NCBI GenBank assembly: GCA_016929905.1
Contig: JAFGHX010000343.1
Coordinates: forward strand, 1-57,354
Direction: 5' to 3'
Length of the DNA stretch: 57,354 nucleotides
Source of the DNA: Kiritimatiellia bacterium
GTDB taxonomy: Bacteria > Verrucomicrobiota > Kiritimatiellia > JAFGHX01
Positions 51,724-57,354 of this stretch are shown here, piece by piece. Under the pieces are notes generated by a model that made no database searches, was not told the origin of the DNA, and worked only from the letters and a program-made list of their open reading frames with translations. Both the position numbers and the translations under genes were made by a program. Every line of letters starts with the position of its first letter. Within the stretch, counting starts at the first letter, position 1.

Positions 51724-53175
51724 ATGCAGGCGCCAACCGTGGGACAATGGGATCGGTTCGAAGCGTCGGTGCGCAATCCGCATGCCTACGCGAACCCTTA
51801 CGAAGACGTGACGCTCGCGGCCACTTACCGCAAGCCGAACGGCGACACCGTGGCCTTCTGGGGCTTCCACGACGGCGGGTCCGAGTGGAAGCTCCGGTTC
51901 ATGCCCGACCAGGCCGGCACGTGGCGGTACTCCGCCGTGTTCGACGACGGCACGCCCGGGGCCGAGGGTGTCTTTGAGTGTGTAGCGTCCAACGTGCCGG
52001 GGATGATTGCCGCGGACGAGGAGAACCCCTTGTGGTTCGGGTTCAGGGGTGGCGGGCATCTCCTGGTGCGCAGCCTGCACGTGGGCGACCGGTTCTTCGC
52101 CTCGAACTGGGCGCCCGAAAAACGAACCGCCTTCCTGGACTGGGCAGGCCGGCAGGGCTACAACATGCTCTCGATCGCCAGCCATTACCTCAACCGCCGG
52201 GATGACGAACGAGGTGCAGGCTGGGACACCCCGCGGCTATGGCCGCTGAACGCAGGCGAGTGGCGCCGGATGGAAGCGATCCTCGACGAACTCGCCGCCC
52301 GGCGCCTCCTCGTGTATCCGTTCGCAGGCTTCTTCGGGCAGAGTTCGAACTTCCCCGTTGAGCCCGCCGGGCAGCAGGCTCTGATCCGCTACGGCCTGGC
52401 CCGGCTCGGCCCGTACTGGAACCTGCTGTTCAATGTGGCCGGGCCGGAACCGCTGGTGCATCCGCAGAAGTTCCACGACGTCATGCCCGCAGAGGACATC
52501 AACCGTCTCGGCTCCGAGATCGCGCGGCTCGACGTGTTCGGGCACCCGCTCTCGATCCACAACGGTTGCGGCGACGACCCGTTCCGCGATGCCGATTGGT
52601 CCTCCTACGTCACCCTACAAGGCTTCAAGGGCGTGAATTGGGCTGAAATCAGCGAAGGGCTCCTGCGCAATCATCCGGCCGGCAAGCCAGTCTACGCGCA
52701 GGAGGTCTTCTGGCCGGGCAACACGTGCGGGCACGGCGAACTGAGCGACTCCGACATCCGCAAGAAAGCGTTCGTCCTGATCATGTCGGCGGCCGCCATC
52801 AACTTCGGCGACATGGCCGGCAAGTCCTCTTCCGGGTTCAGTGGGACGCTGGATCCGGCCGATTGCATCCAGGCCAGACATGACATCGTGAAGCGCGTCT
52901 GGGACTTCTTCCAAACCGTGCCGTTCCACCGCATGCGCCCGCGGCAGGACCTCGTCAGTGCCGGCTACTGCCTGGCCGAAGAGGGCGCGCGCTATCTGGT
53001 CTATCTGCCGGCCGGCGGGTCGACCGCGGTGCGCGTGGCGGGCGGGCCCTACCGCGCCTGCTGGATCAACGCGCAGCAGACCGCGGACCGGCGCGACGGC
53101 GGCCGCACCTTCGAGGGCCGCAGCCTTGCCGCCCCGCGCGACGGCGAGGACTGGCTGCTCTGGCTGGCACACTGA
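51724..53175 (+). CDS. Putative glycoside hydrolase with N-terminal DUF5060 and DUF4038-like barrel
   Basis: Starting at ATG 51724, the 483-aa protein opens with a DUF5060 beta-sandwich (VGQWDRFEASVRNPHAYANP, FWGFHDGGSEWKLRFMPDQA). A TIM barrel of the DUF4038/apiosidase-like type follows (FLDWAGRQGYNMLSIASHYL, LLFNVAGPEPLVHPQKFHDV, KPVYAQEVFWPGN with a likely catalytic Glu). A small C-terminal beta domain ends it (YLVYLPAGGSTAVRVAG). Relatives remove apiose or other branches from pectin-like glycans. GGGGAG precedes this ATG; an earlier ATG at 51634, just past the stop of the previous gene, would add 30 residues without family character. No signal peptide is seen. Confidence 0.85.
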   Translation: MQAPTVGQWDRFEASVRNPHAYANPYEDVTLAATYRKPNGDTVAFWGFHDGGSEWKLRFMPDQAGTWRYSAVFDDGTPGAEGVFECVASNVPGMIAADEENPLWFGFRGGGHLLVRSLHVGDRFFASNWAPEKRTAFLDWAGRQGYNMLSIASHYLNRRDDERGAGWDTPRLWPLNAGEWRRMEAILDELAARRLLVYPFAGFFGQSSNFPVEPAGQQALIRYGLARLGPYWNLLFNVAGPEPLVHPQKFHDVMPAEDINRLGSEIARLDVFGHPLSIHNGCGDDPFRDADWSSYVTLQGFKGVNWAEISEGLLRNHPAGKPVYAQEVFWPGNTCGHGELSDSDIRKKAFVLIMSAAAINFGDMAGKSSSGFSGTLDPADCIQARHDIVKRVWDFFQTVPFHRMRPRQDLVSAGYCLAEEGARYLVYLPAGGSTAVRVAGGPYRACWINAQQTADRRDGGRTFEGRSLAAPRDGEDWLLWLAH

Positions 53176-53181
53176 GTGCAC

Positions 53182-53210
53182 TTGTTTTGCGCCGGCCCCC
53201 AGCCTATACT
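53182..53210 (+). promoter_or_regulatory. Sigma70-type promoter
   Basis: TTGTTT (53182-53187), a 17-base spacer and TATACT (53205-53210) lie 20 bp before the start of the membrane protein gene, giving a very short leader that includes GGAGG. Confidence 0.6.
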
Positions 53211-53229
53211 CTCGAGCGGAGGGCGGTCT

Positions 53230-53805
53230 ATGCGCAAAGACACGTGCGTGGGAATGTGGGCGGCTGCGGCTGTCGGCGTCGCCGTGGTCCTGGGCTTGAT
53301 CGACTGGGTCTCAGGCCACGAGTTCAACTTCTTCGTGTTCTACTTCCTGCCTGTGGCCGTCGCCGCATGGTTCTGCGGGCCGGTCGGGGCCGTCGCGCTT
53401 GCCCTCGTCTGCGCCATGGTCTGGTTCGGAGCGGACCATCTCTCCCAGCACGCCTACGCGTCAGTCACCCATGCGGTCTGGAACACCATGATTCGGCTCA
53501 TTTCCTTCCTGGCGATCGGGTGGTCCGTGGCCAAGTTGAAGCAGATGCTCGACCGCGAGCGACAGACCGCGAACGCTTTGCGCAGGTCACTCTCCGAGAT
53601 CAAGGTGCTCGAGACGTTCCTGCCCATCTGCGCGCAGTGCAAGAAAATCCGCAATCAGGAGGGCGTCTGGCAACACCTCGAGGTGTACATCGGCGAACAC
53701 TCCAACACGCAGTTCTCACACGGCTACTGCCCCGAATGCGCCAAGAAGGCCATTGAGGAAGCCGGTCTGCTCGAAACCAGGCTTGGCCGGCACAAGGCGG
53801 GCTAG
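53230..53805 (+). CDS. Membrane protein with a cytoplasmic Cys/His module
   Basis: The 191-aa protein has about four transmembrane segments (~10-105), a short coiled coil (~103-128) and a C-terminal module: LPICAQCKKIRNQEGVWQHL, EVYIGEHSNTQFSHGYCPEC. The ligand set C134/C137...C167/C170 with H157 and H164 suggests a zinc site. This module occurs at the end of many bacterial sensor and diguanylate-cyclase-type proteins after PAS or receiver domains. Here it is attached to a membrane part resembling MASE-type sensors, without any catalytic domain. It may be a partner subunit for a signalling protein. GGAGGG precedes the ATG. Confidence 0.8.
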   Translation: MRKDTCVGMWAAAAVGVAVVLGLIDWVSGHEFNFFVFYFLPVAVAAWFCGPVGAVALALVCAMVWFGADHLSQHAYASVTHAVWNTMIRLISFLAIGWSVAKLKQMLDRERQTANALRRSLSEIKVLETFLPICAQCKKIRNQEGVWQHLEVYIGEHSNTQFSHGYCPECAKKAIEEAGLLETRLGRHKAG

Positions 53806-54165
53806 CCGCCCCGAACATGGCACCAACGGGCGCAATGTCCGGCCCTTCCGCCGCCATTTCCCAGCCTTGATCCCTGCCCCGTTTTGTGTTATCCTTTCCT
53901 CAACCTTCCCAACGGAGAGGGATACGGGCGGCACGGAGGCTACGTCCCGCTGGAATACCGTTTATCGCCTTGCGACAACGGACGGCGACGCCATGGCAGC
54001 CTTCGCGGCATCCGACCGAACCCCAGGCGCCCTGCACGGGCGCGGCCTCAATTTCAACGCAACCCGCGTCAACATGTGGAGCACCCCCTTTCGTGAACGC
54101 GTCAACCCGGGCGCGGTCCGCGCGTCCCGCGCCTATCGATCCGCCACTGTGAAAGGAGGCGCACC
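53806..54165 (+). other. 360-bp leader of the RTX/flagellin cluster
   Basis: No convincing gene is seen; several short Arg-rich frames look like chance. TTGATC (53867-53872), 17 bases ending TGTGT, and TATCCT (53890-53895) form a candidate promoter related to that at 35552. If used, the leader is about 265 nt long. AAAGGAGG precedes the first small gene. Confidence 0.45.
53867..53895 (+). promoter_or_regulatory. Candidate promoter of the RTX/flagellin cluster
   Basis: TTGATC - 17 bases - TATCCT, with an extended TGTGT before the -10 box. The same TGTGTTATC core occurs in the promoter region of the giant beta-helix gene. Confidence 0.45.
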
Positions 54166-54420
54166 ATGCGCATATCGGCCGTGAAGGAAGTGGGCAGCGG
54201 AATACCGCTCGCGCGCGTGCCGCACATTCGCACGCGACGGGAGGTGCACCCGCTGCCCAAACAGGAACTCGACGCCGGCCGGCCGCGTCGGATTGTCGAC
54301 AGCGGGCTGCGGGCCGGACTGCTCGACGATCAGGACTATCAGAGCCGCCTGGTCGTGAAACCACGCGCCCGGCACCTCGATACGCTCGGGCGCGGACTGT
54401 TGGTGAACGTCGTGGCATAG
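54166..54420 (+). CDS. Small protein of unknown function, first gene of the RTX/flagellin cluster
   Basis: The 84-aa protein is basic and has no signal peptide or membrane segment. It contains PHIRTRREVHPLPKQELDAG and ends GRGLLVNVVA. AAAGGAGG lies 6 bases before the ATG, one of the best ribosome-binding sites in the window, so it is probably a real gene. Its last residues (VNVVA) resemble those of the next small protein (VNIIA). No family recognised. The neighbours suggest a part in the assembly or export of the RTX protein or flagellin. Confidence 0.65.
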   Translation: MRISAVKEVGSGIPLARVPHIRTRREVHPLPKQELDAGRPRRIVDSGLRAGLLDDQDYQSRLVVKPRARHLDTLGRGLLVNVVA

Positions 54421-54456
54421 TCGGCGCACGTACCGCGCCGGGAATGGGAGGCGAGA

Positions 54457-54669
54457 ATGGACATCCAGTGGTCTGGGGCAATTGATTTCGAACCGCTCTT
54501 CATGCAAATGGGCAAGCCGGCCAAGCAGGGGCTGCACCAGGCCGAGAGGAGCCCGTACCGCGACAAGATACTCGAGGATCAGCAGAAGATGATGGACCTG
54601 CTCAACAAGGCCAACGACCCGTTCTACGACGCGACCGGGATCGGCCGGAACGTCAATATCATCGCGTAA
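54457..54669 (+). CDS. Small protein of unknown function, second gene of the cluster
   Basis: The 70-aa protein is amphipathic, with a central helical part (RDKILEDQQKMMDLLNKAND) and the ending IGRNVNIIA. GGGAGG precedes the ATG. It follows the first small gene after 36 bp and precedes the RTX gene, from which an inverted repeat of GGAAG units separates it. The length and helical content would suit a chaperone or a minor structural subunit, but this is a guess. Confidence 0.65.
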   Translation: MDIQWSGAIDFEPLFMQMGKPAKQGLHQAERSPYRDKILEDQQKMMDLLNKANDPFYDATGIGRNVNIIA

Positions 54670-54685
54670 AGCCGGAGCCCGGCAG

Positions 54686-54801
54686 AATGGAAGGCTGGAA
54701 GAATGGACGATTGGGGCCATGGCAGAGAGGAGAATCGGCGGGATCAGCGCCGACCCATCCCGCCCCTCCCGTTCCAGGTTCCATTCTTCCATCCTTCCAT
54801 G
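54686..54801. repeat. Inverted repeat of TGGAAG units
   Basis: 54686-54706 and 54781-54801 are reverse complements at 19 of 21 positions (AATGGAAGG...GGAAGAATGG). More CTTCCAT units continue to 54817. A weaker copy of the same type lies at 7836-7940 between the M23 peptidase and isomerase genes. Confidence 0.6.
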
Positions 54802-54842
54802 CTTCCATTCTTCCATTAACCATCAACCATTGACCATTCCCC

Positions 54843-56135
54843 ATGTTGCCCGACGACGTCATCCGAGACTGGCTAAGAGATCTGGGCGTGTCGGCGCGCC
54901 GGATCGAGCCCTACGGCACGCTGCTGGATCCCAGAAGCCCGTTTTCGTGGCCGGGTTCCGCGGCGGGGGGCGCGTCTGAACCGGCACAGAAGGAGAGCGC
55001 CGTTCAGGCGCTGACTCCGGCCGGAACCCACGAGTTCTCCGTCAAAGGCAGCCCGGTTCGCGTGGGCGACAGCGGGGTGACGGTTACGGTCACCGATCTG
55101 GCCGTACCGCAGGGCGAACGCGAAACGATTGTCGGCGGCAAGTCGTATGTAGCGCCGGCCTTCTCGCCGATGGCCGACGCCGCCATTCGCGGTACGGCCG
55201 ACGCCGACCGCATCACGGTGCGGCAGGACGAGCGGGGCGACACGATCGTCGCGGTCGATCATCCGGGCGGCCGTTCGACAATCAACCTTGGCCGGATTGC
55301 CGCGCTCACGCTGTACGGGATGGCCGGCCACGACACGCTGAAGGTGTCTGTCGACGACTATTACGGCGGGGTGCTCATCGAAGCCGGCAGCGGCGACGAC
55401 GTCGTGCAGGGGCAGATCACCAACGCGCTGCGGCGCGCCGTCCGCATCAGCGCCGGCGAAGGCGACGACGAGGTGACCCTTTCCGGCGCGGGCCTGGCCG
55501 CCGTTGTCGACGGCGGCGACGGCAACGACACGATCGACGCCGCCGGGCTGGCCGGCGAACGCGAGTTCGCGCGCCGCTTCGCCGGCGGGGCGGGTGCCGA
55601 CCGCATCTACGGCTCCGCCGGCGCAGACACGATTGAAGGCAACGCCGGCAACGACACCCTGTTCGGCGGCGGCGGAGCGGACACGCTGCTGGGCGCGGCG
55701 GGAGCGGATGTCCTGTTCGGCGGGCAAGGCCCTGACACGCTGCTGGGCGGCCTTGGCGACGACCTCCTGCGCGGCGGGCCGGGCGATGACGTGATCCGGG
55801 GCGAGGCCGGCGCCGACACCCTGCGGGGCGAGGCCGGCGCCGACACCCTGCGGGGCGGCGCGGGCGACGACCGGCTCTACGCCGGCAGCGGCGTGGACTC
55901 GCTGCACGGCGGCGACGGCGCCGACAATCTCGGCCCGCTGGCCTGGTCGCCGGCCGACATCGTGGCCTACGAACGGGTCGGCGCCCACCTGCGCGTCCTC
56001 GTCCACAACGCCGAACGCATCCAGAACCTCGTATCGAGCCCTGATTACCGCGACCCGTACGGCGACAACAAGTCCCTTTACGACTACGATGAAAACGAGG
56101 ATTATCTCGTGGATGTGAATCGGCTGGTGGAGTAA
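54843..56135 (+). CDS. RTX (hemolysin-type calcium-binding) repeat protein
   Basis: The 430-aa protein has a non-repetitive N-terminus (~1-130), a beta-rich middle, and a block of RTX nonapeptides (GGxGxDxL type) from ~residue 255 to 360: AGADRIYGSAGADTIEGNAG, GGADTLLGAAGADVLFGGQG, GPDTLLGGLGDDLLRGGPGD. These bind calcium in a parallel beta-roll and usually mark proteins exported by type I secretion. There is no N-terminal signal peptide, consistent with that route, but no exporter genes are in the window. The acidic C-terminus (YDYDENEDYLVDVNRLVE) could be an export signal. The start is ATG 54843. The flagellin gene follows after 31 bp. Confidence 0.85.
   Translation: MLPDDVIRDWLRDLGVSARRIEPYGTLLDPRSPFSWPGSAAGGASEPAQKESAVQALTPAGTHEFSVKGSPVRVGDSGVTVTVTDLAVPQGERETIVGGKSYVAPAFSPMADAAIRGTADADRITVRQDERGDTIVAVDHPGGRSTINLGRIAALTLYGMAGHDTLKVSVDDYYGGVLIEAGSGDDVVQGQITNALRRAVRISAGEGDDEVTLSGAGLAAVVDGGDGNDTIDAAGLAGEREFARRFAGGAGADRIYGSAGADTIEGNAGNDTLFGGGGADTLLGAAGADVLFGGQGPDTLLGGLGDDLLRGGPGDDVIRGEAGADTLRGEAGADTLRGGAGDDRLYAGSGVDSLHGGDGADNLGPLAWSPADIVAYERVGAHLRVLVHNAERIQNLVSSPDYRDPYGDNKSLYDYDENEDYLVDVNRLVE
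55797..55850. repeat. Exact tandem duplication of 27 bp in the RTX gene
   Basis: 55797-55823 and 55824-55850 are identical, each encoding RGEAGADTL. The absence of any silent difference suggests a recent duplication. Confidence 0.85.
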
Positions 56136-56166
56136 CGTGCTCGATCGAGTTCGGAGGAGCCCGACC

Positions 56167-57012
56167 ATGGACGGCCTAGCCGCAATCGGATACGGCCCCC
56201 TGCCCTATTACATCGTGCGCAACTACGGCGAGGCCGTTGACGCGCAGCGCAAGATCATGGCGCAGTTGGCGGCGGGGCAGCGCATTCTCAGCGCGGCCGA
56301 CGATCCCGCCGGGCTGGCGATCAGCGAACGACTCCTGGCCCAGATCCGCCAGACCGAGGCGGCAATCGGGAACATCGAGAATGCGATGGCCTATACCCGG
56401 ACGGCGGAGGGCTGGCTGCAAACGATCAACGACACGATGGGGCGGATGGGCGAACTGGCGGTAACGGCGCATTCCGGCATCCTCGCCCCGCTGGACCGCC
56501 GCATTCTGCAGATGGAATTCGCACAGATGCAGCAGGGCATTCAGCAGATCACGACCGGACCGAACGCCCTGGCGAAGTACAACGGCATTCCCCTGTTTCA
56601 GGGCGGGAGCCTGACGGTTCAGACGGGGCCGGAATCCGGACAGACCCTGACGCTGGGCGGCATCGATCTCACCGCGGGCAGTACCGTCTCGATCGGCGCC
56701 AGCGGCGGCCGCCCGCTCTCCTGGAGCAGCGTGGTCTCAACCGGAGCGGGCGGGATCGGCATCGGCACCCAGGCTGCCGCCAGGGTCGCGGTCGGCGCGA
56801 CCTCGCTGGGCAGCGACCACGTCAGTCTCGTACGCGCGACGCTCGGCGCACAGGAGAACAGGCTGGGACACAGCATGCAGGGGATGCGCGACTACCAGGT
56901 GAACCTTGTGCGGACCAACAGCCGGATCCGGGACGTCGACTACGCCAGGGAACTGATCAACTTCGCGCGCTATCTCGATATGGGCCGCCGCACGCTTGGC
57001 CTGTTGCCCTGA
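56167..57012 (+). CDS. Short flagellin
   Basis: The 281-aa protein has both conserved flagellin ends. The N-terminal part contains QLAAGQRILSAADDPAGLAI, SERLLAQIRQTEAAIGNIEN and AEGWLQTINDTMGRMGELAV. The C-terminal part contains LGAQENRLGHSMQGMRDYQV, NSRIRDVDYARELINFARYL and MGRRTLGLLP. The central variable region is very short, so it is close to a bare D0-D1 core. GGAGGAG precedes the ATG at 56167. No other flagellar gene is in the window; the nearest upstream partners are the RTX gene and two small genes. It lacks the usual N-terminal pattern MxINxN; instead it starts MDGLAAIGYGPLPYYIVRNY. Confidence 0.9.
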   Translation: MDGLAAIGYGPLPYYIVRNYGEAVDAQRKIMAQLAAGQRILSAADDPAGLAISERLLAQIRQTEAAIGNIENAMAYTRTAEGWLQTINDTMGRMGELAVTAHSGILAPLDRRILQMEFAQMQQGIQQITTGPNALAKYNGIPLFQGGSLTVQTGPESGQTLTLGGIDLTAGSTVSIGASGGRPLSWSSVVSTGAGGIGIGTQAAARVAVGATSLGSDHVSLVRATLGAQENRLGHSMQGMRDYQVNLVRTNSRIRDVDYARELINFARYLDMGRRTLGLLP

Positions 57013-57118
57013 AGCTCGAGTCACTCTGCGAGCCATGGCGGAGCAGATCTGCCCGCGAAAACGCGCGAAAGGAGCGCGAAAAGGTCGTTCGGCACGCCCC
57101 GAGTCGCTCGATAGCCAT

Positions 57119-57201
57119 GCAGCAACTTTGAACTGTTTGCGCCGACCGCGCCTTCATCGTATCCACATCTGGTCACGGCGCAAACAACTCAAAGTTGCTG
57201 C
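57119..57201. repeat. Inverted repeat A downstream of flagellin
   Basis: The arms 57119-57144 and 57176-57201 are reverse complements at 24 of 26 positions (GCAGCAACTTTGA...GTTTGCGCCG). The spacer is 31 nt. It begins about 105 bp after the flagellin stop. Confidence 0.85.
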
Positions 57202-57232
57202 GTCCGCCTTCTTTTCCCTTCCGGAGGCGCTC

Positions 57233-57322
57233 GTTGCGGGAATCGAGGATTGCCACGCCGCTGACGACGTCGTATTTCCTCCTGAGGTGTTGCGGCGTGG
57301 CAATCCTTTCGATTCCCGCAAC
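57233..57322. repeat. Inverted repeat B downstream of flagellin
   Basis: The arms 57233-57261 and 57292-57322 are reverse complements apart from a two-base insertion (GTTGCGGGAATCGA...GATTGCCACGCCGC). The spacer is 30 nt. Its sequence is unrelated to repeat A, but the architecture and size are the same. Confidence 0.85.
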
Positions 57323-57354
57323 AACGGTCTGTTTGCCCAGACAGCCCTGTGGCA

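Larger units (their letters stand above)
57013..57354. other. Terminal non-coding stretch with two large inverted repeats
   Basis: No gene is seen in the last 342 bp. The stretch holds the two inverted repeats at 57119-57201 and 57233-57322 and the start of a third small hairpin (GTCTG-TTTGCC-CAGAC near 57328-57343). The window ends here, so any further structure is not visible. Confidence 0.6.

Noticed and set aside
53884..54165. Short frames before the first small gene of the RTX/flagellin cluster
   Set aside because: None has a ribosome-binding site or conserved-looking content; the AAAGGAGG at the 84-aa gene marks the first believable start.
57119..57322. Inverted repeats considered as integron attC sites
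   Set aside because: The ends do not carry the RYYYAAC and GTTRRRY core sites, and no integrase or cassette genes are present.

Overview
The window looks like chromosomal DNA from a GC-rich member of the PVC superphylum, most like Kiritimatiellota or Lentisphaerota. This is inferred from gene content; there is no rRNA or phylogenetic marker to confirm it. The pointers are a verrucomicrobial-style prepilin leader, a giant secreted beta-helix protein ending in a GVPNWW...D-rich...AGTDPTN tail, three uroporphyrinogen-decarboxylase-like (UroD/MtaA superfamily) proteins, many AraC-type regulators, sugar-isomerase TIM barrels, a sulfatase, GH130 and DUF5060-type glycosidases, and intergenic DNA rich in palindromic repeats. 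I saw no tRNA, rRNA, CRISPR array, transposase or prophage.

Layout. 0.1-1.1 kb: AraC regulator. 1.5-5.5 kb (minus strand): FAA-family hydrolase, PreA-like flavoprotein with two 4Fe-4S sites, and a 572-aa protein of unknown function. 5.8-7.8 kb: AraC regulator and a membrane-anchored M23 peptidase. 7.9-10.3 kb: TIM-barrel isomerase divergent from a degenerate M14-like protein. 10.3-12.7 kb: UroD-like protein divergent from an AraC regulator, then a tiny ankyrin protein. 13.1-13.7 kb: pseudopilin. 13.9-22.6 kb (minus strand): response regulator and histidine kinase, two lipoproteins, a DUF4139-like protein and a von Willebrand A protein. 22.6-25.2 kb (minus strand): four-subunit 2-oxoacid:ferredoxin oxidoreductase. 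25.5-28.7 kb: divergent GH130 phosphorylase and GH5-like glycosidase, probably a mannan-type module. 28.8-30 kb: RRM protein, Cys-rich small protein, lipoprotein. 30.2-34.4 kb: two UroD-like genes with IclR and AraC regulators. 34.6-35.5 kb: small membrane protein and FxsA. 35.6-44.9 kb: 3086-aa five-module beta-helix protein. 44.9-48.5 kb (minus strand): secreted protein, metallo-beta-lactamase-fold hydrolase, sulfatase. 48.7-53.2 kb: GntR regulator, isomerase, serine beta-lactamase-fold hydrolase, DUF5060-type glycosidase. 53.2-53.8 kb: membrane protein with a Cys/His module. 54.2-57.0 kb: two small proteins, an RTX-repeat protein and a short flagellin. The window ends in two large inverted repeats.

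How it fits together. Most of the window reads as small, individually regulated catabolic units: one regulator (AraC, IclR or GntR) beside one to four enzymes for sugars, sulfated glycans or one-carbon and keto-acid chemistry. Several regulator genes have a visible candidate operator. The oxidoreductase would turn branched-chain keto acids into reduced ferredoxin, in keeping with an anaerobic life style. The less conventional parts are the kinase/vWA/DUF4139 envelope cluster with a three-copy 11-bp direct repeat, the small-protein/RTX/flagellin cluster, and at least six unrelated palindromic repeat types, several of which abut or overlap gene ends.
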